From Larimichthys crocea (taxonomy: Eukaryota; Chordata; Actinopteri; Sciaenidae): a stretch of DNA of 64,000 nt. This document shows positions 12,430-24,090 of this stretch, one piece after another; position 1 is the stretch's first letter; each line of letters starts with the position of its first letter. The translations under genes and the position numbers were made by a program. The notes beneath the pieces are model-generated. The model had not been told where the DNA came from, did no database searches, and saw only the letters and a list, made by a program, of their open reading frames with translations. The stretch covers positions 26,206,379-26,270,378 of the forward strand of contig NC_040011.1 in NCBI RefSeq assembly GCF_000972845.2. The letters run 5' to 3'.

Positions 12430-12785
12430 TCTGTGAAGAGATTCCTTTCCTAAAACGATTCACAATTTTTAATATCAATTAATCTGTAAAGCCTTTTTTT
12501 TGTTTGGCCCATAATATATCAGGAAATGCTGAAAATGTTTATCACTGTTTTCCAAAGCCCAACATGATATCTTCAAAAGTCTGGTTTTGTTCACAACCCA
12601 AAAATATTCAGTTTTCAGTCATAGAGGCCTAAACAAACCAGAAAATATTCACATTTGAGAAGATTAAATCAGAAATCAGAGAATTTGAACATTACTCAAA
12701 ATGAATAATAGATAATCAAAATAGTTGTGGATAAATATAATAGTTGTCATTTGTAGTAGTTATTTGACCCAATGCTGCAGCTCTA
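12430..12785 (+). repeat. Teleost dispersed repeat (type B), plus orientation
   Basis: This is the fuller copy of the family also seen reversed at 3320-3665 and as a fragment near 20190-20290. Landmarks are CAATTAATCTGTAAAG near the start, GATATCTTCAAAAGTCTGGTTTTGTTC, then CAGTCATAGAGGCCTAAACAAACCAG, AAATATTCACATTTGAGAAG, and an end with GATAATCAAAATAGTTG. It is non-coding; the transposon class is unknown to me. Confidence 0.6.
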
Positions 12786-15486
12786 CTTTTTTATGCTTGG
12801 TAACCTCATTTGCAAGAATGTGCTTCATATTCACTCTCAAATGCTCAATGTTTTCTCTGTTTCCAAAATCTCAGATTCAAAGCAATTTAAGAACTGGACA
12901 GACTTTTGATGCATGGCTTCAGATCCAGAGTTCAGTGTAGTTTATTTGAGCAGGGGACAGATTTCACACACCCTCTCCCCAGAAAACACCTGACTGAGGC
13001 AGCCGTCTCCCTTCCACAACTCTGTAACAAGCTACATGACTGTAGCTGAGAGATGGTCTAACCAAGCAAATTGACTGAAGGTAAGGCGTGGGATGAGGCG
13101 TGGGGTGAGGGAATAACACTAATATCTGCAGGTGAGAATACTCAACCCTGTTGCACTCACTGGTTCAAGTGAGCTGAATTATTGTATTTTGACATTTAGG
13201 CTGTGCTACTCTGGGTCTCAGAGGGGAGAAACATACATTATCCCCGCCAACATTTTCTTGTTTTGACAACATAATGCAGACATTTTGCTCGCTTTCTATT
13301 TTTTTCACAGGCACAAAACTATTAGATGTGAGCGATAAATTATGAATTTGTTTATGAATTCAAACCGAGATTGCAGTGTAACAATATTGCAGTTGTCTAA
13401 TTTCATGACCCCACTCAAATTAATTTCATGACTTCAATAGATATTTTATTTTTATATATGTTTAATGGTCAGTGCATACCAGCAACAACATGTGACTATA
13501 GCCCCAGAGAGGATTTTAGTACACCTAATTTAATCGTTACAGGCAAGAACAAGGTAGAATATAATACTTTGCCACTAGTAAGCTCTTGTGCATCAGCAAT
13601 TAGTCATCAAAGATTAATTATTCAAAAGTTAATGGGTAATCATGTGAAGACAAGTTACAGCTTTCGTTTGTATAGTAAATATGAAGTTAATTAGAGTGTC
13701 TATACAATACACCCTTCCATCTTGCAGTGCTGTAACACAAAACAAGTAATTGTACATCACAGTAACAACACCTCAACAGCATAACATCACACACTGTATG
13801 GGTGTTGAGTGAACATTTCTAAAGCAGCCCAACCCCTCTTGGCAACATATAGCAGTATGGGTGTAGAGTGCAGTACTTTATATGCTGCTGTTTGATGGAG
13901 AAGCCCAGGCACTAACATATCTCACTTGTACCAGTGCCTGGGGAAGCTGATGCTGTATTTTAGGCTCCACTACAAGGTGCTTCCAGCAGTGTACCAAGCA
14001 GAGCATGTGTGGTTTATGAACAACATGTCCATGGATTTGATTTCTCAACGTACCGCACTGGCCTCACACTCCACTTCACCTCACTGCCCACTTCCACAAA
14101 AGAAGCCACTCTACCCAAGCTTTTTCCAAGACAACGGAGGTTTCATGCTGCATTCATTACTATCGCTTCTCAGACATATCGAGCAATTACCATGTGAGGA
14201 TAACTCCCAGTGTTAACAGACAACGGTGTTACTACAGTATGTATTGTACTAGAGAAAGTGGCTGTGGTTGGTTTGGAGGTTGAGATGGCTGCCATCCATA
14301 TCTTTTTTATTTCTGAAGCAGTTGCTGAAAATTAGGCCTGGTGTTGGAGTGAGGAGAGTGGATGTGTTGCTTTGAAGCAGAGCATGATAGCTGTCAGAGT
14401 CAGTCATGGATGGGATGTTCCTATCCACAGCCTATTAGAGAGTTGTTTATCAATGCAGCTGCCAATCAGGCCAACTTCTGGTTTGCCCATTCTAATCTGG
14501 ACTTCATAACAGCTACATATGGTGCAAGTTCTGTTCATTATGGCTTGCATGGACTCCCCACATCCCACTCCTAATGCATTTCTAGTTGAGCTGCAGGTAA
14601 ACTATGAATGCCACAAGATTGCAATGCTCTTGTCTGTGCAGATGGTGGCAGGTGTGTGTGTGTTTGTTTGTGTCAGTGGGTAAAGAAGAGGGAGGACAGA
14701 GTAGCACAAAAATAAAGAGAGTTCCCATCTTAGTTACAACATAAAGTATTTATGTCACTGAAAATAGGTTTTGGTGTTGTTTCTCAACACACTATAGTGT
14801 TACTATACACCTACACCAGCAAGGAATTTGTCATTACATGTGCCACATGACAAATGTACAAAACCCCTCCCCCAAACAGTGATTGTCGAATACTAGCTTA
14901 GCAATCATAACTTGGCAGGTCTGTCAAGCTTTGGATTTCTTCCCTGTGGCCCACAAAGCATTTTCCCCTTAGACCACCAACCATAAAAAGAGAAACCTGT
15001 AATACTGCTGACAGCACACCTCGAACTCCAAACACAGAGAATTATTACTCTTTGTACACTAAATTTTTCAACCATGGAGGTTTTATACCTGCAAAATTAT
15101 AATTAATTGTAATCATAATATATTTTAAAAAGAACTAGCCCAACCACTGTGTAGTATTTCTATGTCACAAGGAACCTAACCCTGGATGCTATTGAACTGT
15201 GGCGTATAATCATCCTGCTCTGACACTCTATCCAGCCTAACATTATCGGAGATTTGACAAACACAAGTAAATATTGTTTGCTGATTAGCATACATATTTT
15301 CAGAGTTAGGTTAGAAATAACTCATATCTCAAATCTTTTGTTATACTTACAAGACTAGAAATCGGAAGATGCAGTCTTTAGTACATTTAGCCTCAGTCTA
15401 TTAGCACAACCGAGACCCCACCGGGCACATCTCTGTCACATCACAGCCACAATGCTGTTCTGGTACGTCCTCCATGTGGCTTCAAA
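12786..15486. other. No gene seen
   Basis: Several open frames of 60-96 codons lie at 13926-14574. One of them (14362-14574) has a fairly protein-like translation but no domain I recognise and no strong splice sites. A short GT-rich stretch sits near 14655-14670. Confidence 0.45.
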
Positions 15487-15545
15487 CCCCACCAGGAGCA
15501 GATTTTTTAATTACTGGTGGGGTCAAAAACATGTCCCACCAGTAA
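15487..15545. repeat. Two overlapping, mutually exclusive hairpins
   Basis: CCCCACCAG (15487-15495) can pair with CTGGTGGGG (15514-15522). The middle arm TTACTGGTGGG (15511-15521) can instead pair perfectly over 11 bp with CCCACCAGTAA (15535-15545). One arm is thus shared by two alternative stems. Confidence 0.75.
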
Positions 15546-17598
15546 TGGGCACAGTGAAATTTAGCAGTATGGGTGATTCTGCCCGTCATACCATCAGTTG
15601 TTGGCACTGCAGCATTATGGAGATTTTGAGAATGTACAAAACAAAACACAATTTTAGTTTCCATAAATTGTTGATAAACATAATTATGCATTAATTTAGG
15701 CTGTATTTACTTTGGGTTAAATTATTTACCATGTTCTTTCCTAATATATTCATCGATACAGTCATAGTATCTTCTAAGAAAGCTCACTAGGGATAACTAT
15801 GACCCCAGATAACTCCCCTCCATGATTAATTCTTTTTAATAATGTCCCTGTAAATAAGCAGGGATACACTGTATTCTTCAGGGAAAGCAGCTGTGACTAC
15901 AATGAGCTTTTCTTACATTTTGAGATTAATACAGCGTGATAGGAACGAAAGCCAAAAGAACTTTTCCAGTGGAAGAACAAAAGGTGAGAACATCTGCCCT
16001 TCATTTGGCCATTTGCATAAAGTTGAACTCAACTCAACTTCCTCCTGTTGACAAGTCACTGAGATTTCTCTGCCCACTGTCTGTCGCTGCAATCTCTGTT
16101 GCTCCCTGTCTTCCAGCGCTCATTTAAAATGAATGGGTAACACTATCTTTGCCTCTTCTCGTCTCTCTGGGTGTAAGCACAAAGTGAGACATACTTGATC
16201 TATGAATATGAAATGCTGTTTGACTCACACAGTAAATATTTGCCTGTTTGTCCTTTTTTTCTTTTTTAACACAGTGTAATCAGCCATAATGAATCACTGA
16301 ACAAGATGTGAATCACCCCCATTGTACTTGGTGTGTTTTTGTTACATTTGCATTCCTTGCAAAAGGAGTCATCACCAGTGTCTCTGTCAAAGGATAATTA
16401 CATTAGAGATTTCTTGAATTTTAACTTCTGTTATTTTTCAACACTGCTGAGTGTGGACCTATAAATGTAATCTCAGTAGGAATTTGGACCAGGCTTGCAG
16501 TGGTTAATAATTCAGCTCAGAGCTGGAGGCTTTCATTGAGGTGAACTATGCAGCAGTCTTGTTAAACATTCATGTTCTCGGCTATGCTTCGCCCCTGGAA
16601 GGCATTTGACCGCTAGAGCGATAACTCAAAAGGTAAAGGCTTCTCATAGATATTAATATCAATTTGATGTCTGTGGTGTCAGATCTGCCCCTACTCAACA
16701 ATATGGCTATGGTACTCAGGGCCACCATTGTTTCTTTCTCCTTCTTTTGTAAAGGCAGTCTCTGTGTATGCTTGCAGGCTATACTGTATGATCATTTGCA
16801 TTTGTTTGTATATTTTTTTGCATGCAACAATGTCAATATGTCCTGTAATTTTAAGAACTTGGGGGCATCTGCCAAAATCACTGCAGAGCACACACACAGA
16901 AGATATCACAGCATTGAAAATAATAACAAGATGCGACACCACAAGCTAAGCTAATGCACTCCATGCACAGCATCATTAGTACATGATCTCAGCTGGGGGA
17001 CAAGTGACAGCTGCTACACGTGATCTCAAGGTGAAGCATTGTCAAATGTTTGCTTCTGTAGTACTGAACAGAAACAACAACAAAAACAATAATGCAATAA
17101 TTATTATTTTGGCTTTTGCTTGGGATAAACTCGGTTCATGGGTACATCAACAAGTTTTTTTTTTTTTTTTCTAAGACTTTTAAAGATATAGTGCAGCATT
17201 GTTGAGCTGTGTCTCCTTTACTGCAACCCGGAGCATGCTCATCAATCATGCTCACAGTACAACAACACAAATTAGTTCTTTTTGGGTGGCAGTGATTTAT
17301 TAGAACGGCAGCCGGATATGCAAGACTAAATTGTTTTTCTGCACTTTCATAATTCATTTAATTCTCCAAACAACAATTTTCTGGCAGGTCAGTGTTGTGC
17401 TCAGGGTTTGAATTTTTCAAAGTAGAAGCTGATGTAACTGGGTTTTTTTTTTCTACTCTCTGACTTAGAAACGGAGCCTGTGGCTACTGGTAACAACTAG
17501 TAGGTGATGCAGTCAATTTGGCACAGTTCTCTTTATATCTATGGTACCTCTGCAGCCATCTTGCAGTGTGTTTACTGAAACAAACAGTACACAGACAA
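15546..17598. other. No gene seen
   Basis: Non-coding. A poly-T run lies at about 17155-17170. Open frames on both strands around 16664-16954 (up to 96 codons) look random. Confidence 0.5.
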
Positions 17599-17681
17599 CT
17601 AATTACATCCCCAAACCACAGCTATGACTGCACACCAGCCTAATTACATCCCCAAACCACAGCTATGACTGCACACCAGCC
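17599..17681. repeat. Perfect tandem doublet, 41-bp unit
   Basis: The 41 bases at 17599-17639 (beginning CTAATTACATCC) are repeated without change at 17640-17680. Zero divergence implies a recent duplication or an assembly artefact. Confidence 0.95.
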
Positions 17682-17874
17682 GGTAGTGACCCAATTTTGT
17701 TCTTTTGTCAAACGACATCAGATATGTTCGTAGATACATACAGTGTCTGCTCCCAAATCAGATTATGTATCAACAATGTATGAACGGTATTATATATATC
17801 TATATATATACTTAGATAAAGCCTGTTTAAATGTCGTAGTGAAACATAGTGAAACGTAGTGTGGTCATCAAGTA
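17682..17874. other. AT-rich spacer
   Basis: It contains a short (TA)n stretch at about 17790-17812 and a near-repeated GTGAAACATAGTGAAACGTAGTG word. Confidence 0.6.
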
Positions 17875-17960
17875 CATTTATACACAACTAATTTGGATTG
17901 CTACACATTTTTGAGAGCATTTATACACAACTAATTTGGATTGCTACACATTTTTGAGAG
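17875..17960. repeat. Perfect tandem doublet, 43-bp unit
   Basis: The 43 bases at 17875-17917 (beginning CATTTATACACAAC) recur exactly at 17918-17960. It lies less than 200 bp from the 41-bp doublet but is unrelated in sequence. Confidence 0.95.
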
Positions 17961-18115
17961 AATAATAAGTGGTGTCCGATTCTGCTCAGTGCCAAGTTGT
18001 TTTTGAGGGAAAGAAGTGCTACAACTCCACAGAAGTGGTACTGAAGTGGACGAGTTGAGTGGTGGGTGTAGAAAGTGCAAGTCTTCCACACGGCGTTGAA
18101 GCAACAAAAACACTT

Positions 18116-18330
18116 TAGCTAAGGTTAGGGGAAAAATCATGGGTTGGGTTAATTATAAATAAACACCATGCATTTGTGCTTCAAGTCACTTATGATTTTT
18201 TCAAGACCACGACCTTTCCCTAACTTTAACCAAGTGCTTGAAACATAACCTTGTTATGTTTTGGTACAATATTGTATTGCAAGAAGTCATTATTTAGTAG
18301 ATATGTTCTGTATGCACATTTTGGAACTTG
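18116..18330. repeat. Dispersed repeat (type C), MITE-like with inverted arms
   Basis: AGCTAAGGTTAGGGGAAAAATCATGG (from about 18118) is roughly the reverse complement of CACGACCTTTCCCTAACTTTAACC (about 18208-18232), so the element folds back on itself. The left arm recurs at 23938 and, weaker, at 48070. This suggests a non-autonomous DNA element; no coding part is present. Confidence 0.5.
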
Positions 18331-18360
18331 GCAGATAAATCGACTAAAATTTTATTTCTT

Positions 18361-18502
18361 ATGGGCTGTCCCTTTGGTCAGAGATTAAGCCATGAACTGT
18401 AACATTTAGTTTGGAGTCTGACTGGGGACCTTTGTTACACCCACTCCCTCATTTCCTGCCATCACATAAAAGGCATACAATGACCCAAAAAATATGAATA
18501 AA
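18361..18502 (+). mobile_element. Degenerate tRNA-derived SINE, copy 4
   Basis: TTGGTCAGAGATTAAGCC resembles a decayed box A region. A box B-like TTTGGAGTCTGAC follows, then a body ACTCCCTCATTTCCTG and a tail AAAAGGCATACAATGACCCAAAAAA. The order matches the other tRNA-SINE copies, but divergence is high. Confidence 0.5.
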
Positions 18503-20126
18503 TCATGATGTTGAGAATTAATGTTATACAGCATTCAATTTCACACGTATTTGCAGAGACATGGTTGTGTCGGGAGAAAAAGATTTTTTCTGAATAACAA
18601 GAAGGAACAGAAGTGCTTAGTGCAATGAGTTAGAGCCCCACCACTCCTCCAGATGACCCTCCAAATTTAGACCCCTTCTGTCCTTTCCCCAGTCCCAGCT
18701 GACCCTCCAGCTTGAATTGTTATTTCCATCTTGTCTGCAGCCACTACAGATGGCAATTTGGCTGTGCTCATGTGGTAAGCTTATATCTGAAATGTATTCA
18801 TTAGCAGGTTGTTTTGAACACAGGGATGATATATGACAGATATATGCTCTGCAGATATTCTAGATATTTCTTACTGGTCAATGAAACCAATGGAAAGAAC
18901 CAAACCAACAATTAATTTGTTCGACAAACTAATATCATGTGTAGCCAAAGCCTGGAACAGCTTAGTCCTCAGCAACCTCCATTGTTATCCAAAAATGATT
19001 TTAAAAAAAACAAAACAACAACACATTAATAAGCCACATTGGGTGACACGTTCTTTCATTAAGATAAACTTGAGCACTTAATCCCATCAATACTCAATAC
19101 ACTGCCCTGCTGCCGTACATACCTGCAAGCACTCCTGCTTGAAAATAGTCCAAAGCAAAAGAACTATGTACTTCTTTTAGAGTAATAAAACTACAATGCC
19201 CAACTGTTATTTCACCTTTTAAAAAATAAAACTGTATTCCTGACCAGTTTTTAAAGATTTATGTCTTCAGTAGGAACAAACAGGTTTGGGGCTAGAGCCA
19301 CAGACAGAGTTGGAAGAATTATATTCCTGGTTTGCTTGTTCAGTATAGCAACAACAGAAAAAGCCCCCCAAAAAATCACGTTTATAGCAGAATTAGAACA
19401 TTTGATTAATTTATGCCATAGTAATTCCCCAGAAATGTCCCAATTAATGCACAGCCCATCAGTCTAAACATGACTCGAAATACATGCAGTGCTATACATA
19501 TCTGTTAATGTGATGCATGTTTGTGATAAAAGTCTTATTAATTATGGTATCACAGATGCTGGCATAAACAACAGAATTTTACTCATAATATTCAAAGACA
19601 TGTATGTTCAGTGCTTTGAGGTGTGGGTGGAACCATTTGATGTAAATGCGTGGAAGAGTGCGTTTTAACATCAGGCTGTCAAATCCTGATGTGTAAACAT
19701 ACAAGACTTCACACAGGGACAAGGGCATGAGCAGAGCGATCTATCACATCGATGACACCCCAGGATTGTCTTTAAGCTTTCCTGGTGTTGCACACATAAA
19801 TTAGTCCGAACAAAACTTGGATCAGTCAATTATGCTGGGGGCGGTGATTAGTGTTTGAACACAAACGTTTTGGAGGAGGTGGGATTATGCCTGTCAGCCT
19901 AGAGACCCCAACCTTCACCTTCACAAGGTGAAAATCTCGACAATAGCAAGAGATTGAATTGAAACTCTGTTCATGTTTTAGGATCAATAAATTTAAACTA
20001 GAGCGCTTAAATTGAGCTTCCTGTTGTTAAAATCACATTTCACATTATGATCACATTTTGAGTTGAGCCCAGAGAACTAAAACGTTACAGCACCATTAAC
20101 ACTTATTAAAACCAATACATTTTCCA
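18503..20126. other. No gene seen
   Basis: AT-rich non-coding DNA. Open frames reach 82 codons and are unremarkable. Confidence 0.5.
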
Positions 20127-20163
20127 CTGAAAATGGTGTATTTCTGAAAATGGTGTATTTCTG
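20127..20163. repeat. Tandem doublet, 17-bp unit
   Basis: CTGAAAATGGTGTATTT occurs twice in direct tandem (20127-20143 and 20144-20160) without mismatch. Confidence 0.9.
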
Positions 20164-20189
20164 TCTGTAACACCACATTATGCCAATTA

Positions 20190-20295
20190 ATATTTTGTTA
20201 AGTTGTGATTATCACAGAAACAACTAGGTGACTCTTTTATTAGTCATTCGACAGAAAATTAACTATTTTAATAATCAAATAGACAAAATTAAGTC
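20190..20295 (-). repeat. Fragment of dispersed repeat (type B)
   Basis: ATTAGTCATTCGACAGAAAATTAACTATTTTAATAATCAAAT has the same run of motifs as the ends of the type B repeats at 3320 and 12430. Only one end of the element appears to be present. Confidence 0.45.
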
Positions 20296-21890
20296 AGCTA
20301 TCGTAAGAAAAAAATACAAAATTACAAACTATCATCTGGTTTAAGTGAGGATTCACAGCTTTGTTTTATATTATTATATATTAAGCATCTCACAAAACAA
20401 ATAATTTGAAGACGTCACTTTGGGGTCAACAGATAATTGTTTTGTTAATAGTGTCATTAGATACTGTATGCCATTTCTGTGTTCAGGTTTTGGTGTATTG
20501 TCTAAGTCTGTCTGTAATTTGGCAAGCTTGGCATGTTTTAATAAGACTTGCTATTGTAAAACTGAGGGACTATTGGGTGTACACATCCTCTGCATGGTGT
20601 CATTTTTGCCATTTGGTGAATGTGGGCAGTGTAAATTTCACACCCTCCCTCATTTCTTAGCTCTCCTTTATGGAACTGTCTATACAATAGAGGCTTTTGC
20701 AAATACAGTATGGTAATGATTTTCTTTGTTTCATTCATCCAAGTCCTGAATTACCATTGCTTATGATAAGGGTTAGTTTATAAGGCAGATGGTGCAATAA
20801 GACAAATGTATTCACCAATACAGCACATTATCATAACAGCTCTCTCCCTCTCTCTTTCATGTATGTGGTCCCTCCTCACTTCATCCCCTATCTCACCCTT
20901 CTCCTCCCTCTCTTACAGTCATCTAATGCTGTTTGTCTTTCTTAATCTACTGTATCTGTTCTTCGATTGCCTTGCTCATTCACCCTCACCCACTAACTGA
21001 TGCAAGACGAGGTAACTCATGAGGGAATTAACAGGTGAAAATGTATTCCCTTTATCTCAAGCACTGCTGTGCCGCATTACACTTCTCCCCGCCCAATATC
21101 TTTCTCACAGTGTGCAAACAAGAAGTTTATATAATTAACTTTCAAAGACATCGTTGAACTAACCCTACATTATAGAGGAGGAGCTAAGCGTCTTTCCCCC
21201 CTTAACTCCAAGAGGATTAAGGTAATGACACAGAAAGCAAAGAGGAGACAGGTAGAAAGCAAGTCTCCTTCTATTGCTTACAGTAATGAAATTGAATTAT
21301 AAACCTCGCTAATCTCTTTCACGTAGGTTCTTAAGATATTCCCTCAATTTTCAGGTGTGCCATAGCCAACCAATCAGCATAGATATAAAGATTTCTATTT
21401 CTTATCAAAGACGTACTGACACCGGTGGAGAGCCTATAGTGATTTATCAGTTTTTTTTGCCTTCGACAGTATATTATACATCAACTTGTGATGACATTCT
21501 TACAAAATTAAATAATAGAAAGTGAAAACTACGTATTAAATTATAGTTACTCTTCTCCATGCATTCAAAGTATAAATTCTAACCCATTTTGGGTAAAACG
21601 CTTTAAACCTAAGTGCACATTTTTAAGTACATCATGATAGCTCTACATTGTAGTGGCAGTGTGATTATATCCCCTAGCAATGATGAGGCTGTGCTCACAC
21701 AATAGCCTTTTCTCCACACAATGATAGCCATTACACTCAAATACACAAAGCTGCATTTTGTACAGTGTATACTTTCGCCACTATATGAATCTACAGGCGG
21801 GTTAGTGTCAAGCTTCATGATTCTCTAAATTTAGATCAAGGCCATGCCAGTCAAGGAGGTGAGCTCATAACTGTCAAAGCCTGTGAAAGA
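20296..21890. other. No gene seen
   Basis: AT-rich, with a pyrimidine-rich stretch at about 20830-20920. Open frames of 84-98 codons at 20406-20738 overlap on both strands and carry no domain. Confidence 0.5.
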
Positions 21891-22450
21891 GTGGTGGAAA
21901 GAGACAGGAGAGCACACACAAGCCTGCGGATGCTGGCTGCATTATTCTGTATGGAGGAGCCCCTCAGCATGTTTATACTCATTCAGCGAGACAGCTGTGG
22001 GCATCTCGAGCCTGCCTATGCCTATGTTTCTCCTAGGCTCTCTAAGCCAGCCCCATTCATCATCCTCCAACAGCCCTGCTTTAATTGGGCTGCATCCCCA
22101 CCTGCTGTCACTCACCACCTCCTCCACATTGAGCCGGAAGAGATACAGATGTACCTGGTCCGGCACAACCCTGTCGCAGCACACCAGCTTCTGCATTTGA
22201 ATTGCATATGTGGACAGCTGAGCCCCGGCATCTACACTGAGCTGATCCCAAGCACTGCTCTTTCCTTTTCTCACTGTTGGTAACTGCCTGTCCCTCTATC
22301 CACGGTGGTGTGGAAGCCTGGTAATGATGTGGCCTATCAGTTAAACTGGAGACGGGGCTACAACGCTCCGGGGCTGGAGGTATTGTCGTGGTTACCTCTG
22401 TCCCCAAATATGGCAAGGACATTAAACATTCCTCTTCCTTGAGTACCATG
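21891..22450. other. GC-richer block open in several frames (coding or conserved non-coding?)
   Basis: Four overlapping open frames of 105-130 codons occur on both strands (plus 21883-22200 and 21891-22283; minus 21942-22274 and 22108-22449). Composition is balanced and repeat-free, unlike the flanks. None of the translations shows a domain I recognise, and I see no convincing splice pair. It could be an exon of an unknown gene or a conserved regulatory block, in which stops are rare by composition alone. Confidence 0.3.
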
Positions 22451-23651
22451 TCTCTTAAAGTTTTGCGAGGCCTAGTTTCATAATAGCTCCTGTCTTATTT
22501 GAGTGGAGCCTGGCACTTCAAATAAGAATTGCAGATACCCTTTAGCTGCCAACCAGAGCTAGAAGACATCTAATGAGCCTTTGAGATTTCCCTGCTAAAC
22601 CTACCATAAAATGCCTGACGTGCATGGAGACGTGGCTTCAATTTGTCTGAAAGAAATTGCAACGGTTTCAGGTTTCAGCATAATAGACAAGGCAGCGACC
22701 TAAAGTCTCATTTGCTCAATTTGATTTTATTAATAAATAAAGGATTACCACTTTTCTTCAACGGAAGATTGGATTAAGATTTGTAAGGGCTTGGCTTTGT
22801 CTAACTTGGACTAACCAAGAGGGAGATTTGCATTTGTTCACTCTGTTCCTTTTCTTCATTTTGCATTTTGTATACTTAATTTCTTTCGTCAAACATTGAA
22901 AATATCCCTGCCTAGCCCCATTAGTGGCTAAGAGAAGCAAGTACAACCCGTTTGGTCTATTAAAAGTGACACTGGCTGATACCAAATGCATGGACTTGCT
23001 CCATTTTACGATGTATGTCCTGTTTATCAAACTGTCGAGTTATCATATGGCCTCTGTATCCTGTTCAGGGTTTAGAGGAATACTTGCAACAAACACCACT
23101 AGTGAAGTGTTGAATTTGTTTATCAGACAAGTTGTAGGGAGGTGGTTTGGGTGGATGGTGAGTTTTTGGTTGTCAACTAAAAGTGCATTTCCATCCTTCT
23201 TAATATCGCAAACAATGTTTTTACACTTGGCTGAAGTAGTGAAGTTGATTAATTGAAAGAAAAATGCAGACTTGATGTACATGTATGTGATTTAAACATC
23301 CGGTGAAGTTTCTGCTTCACTGAGGAGATTGAAAATAACAGAGGGATGAAAACATTACGGTCCTTGTACAAAAATGAGGGGACTGTAATGTTCCTCATGT
23401 TTTCTATATTATTTCCCACTGTTTGAAGGTTGACTGACACTCTTCTGGCACACTTCGGCTTATGTAATTTCACTGCGTTCTCCTCCTGAAATGGTTTAAT
23501 GATACCAGACTGACAGATTGGTGACAACTTATATTTCAATAAACCAACTTCTAACATTTGTGCAAATGTACTGGATGGAAACTTCAACCAAGCAAATACT
23601 TTTCAATAATTTTCTTTTCCTGGTTTTCAAAAGATGTGCTACACAGGGTTG
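22451..23651. other. No gene seen
   Basis: Open frames of up to 112 codons on both strands (22758-23587) overlap and show no domain. Confidence 0.5.
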
Positions 23652-23939
23652 GGCACCAGTGGCACAGTGGTGCAGGCGTTAACACCGTCGCCTCACAGCC
23701 AGAAAGTCCCACAGTTTGAGACTTTCTCTGTGATTGCATGTTCTCCCTGTGTCTGCATGGGTTATTTCCGGGTACTCCGGCTTCCTCCCACAGTCCAAAG
23801 ACATGCAGGTTAATTGGGGACCCTAAAATTAATGGCTGTGCAAGGTGTACTCCGCCTCTCACCCAATGTCATCTGGGATAGGCTCCAGCCCCCCCGTAAC
23901 CCTGATATGGATGAGCGGTTATGGAAAATGAATGGATGC
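23652..23939 (+). mobile_element. V-SINE (HE1-like) retroposon
   Basis: The tRNA-like head has GTGGCACAGTGG and CGTCGCCTCACAGCCAGAAAG. It is followed by the highly conserved V-SINE central domain: TGCATGTTCTCCC, GGGTACTCCGGCTTCCTCCC, ACAGTCCAAAGACATGCAGG. The 3' part TGGGATAGGCTCCAGCC, GGATGAGCGGTTATGGAAAATG ends in GAATGGATG, a LINE-type tail. This head-core-tail order is that of vertebrate V-SINEs such as the zebrafish DANA/HE1 elements. The length (about 290 bp) is slightly below usual. It is an old copy with point changes in the promoter boxes. Confidence 0.85.
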
Positions 23940-24090
23940 TAAGGTTAGGGGAAGAGCTTTGTTTTGGTTAAACGATAATAAACACATCCAGTCTCATGCT
24001 TCACTGTTCCACGTTTCCACAATCTTAATCAAGTGCTATAAGTGCCTAAACATAACTTTGGAAAACATTAATCATGCTTAAGTTCCTAAG
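23940..24090. repeat. Dispersed repeat (type C), second copy
   Basis: GCTAAGGTTAGGGGAAGAG and AATAAACACATCC match the left half of the repeat at 18116. The right half, CCACGTTTCCACAATCTTAATCAAGTGC, matches its inverted arm. The copy directly abuts the V-SINE tail. Confidence 0.5.

Noticed and set aside
14362..14574. Possible exon (70-codon protein-like frame)
   Set aside because: No convincing splice sites and no recognised domain; kept out of the feature list as a gene.
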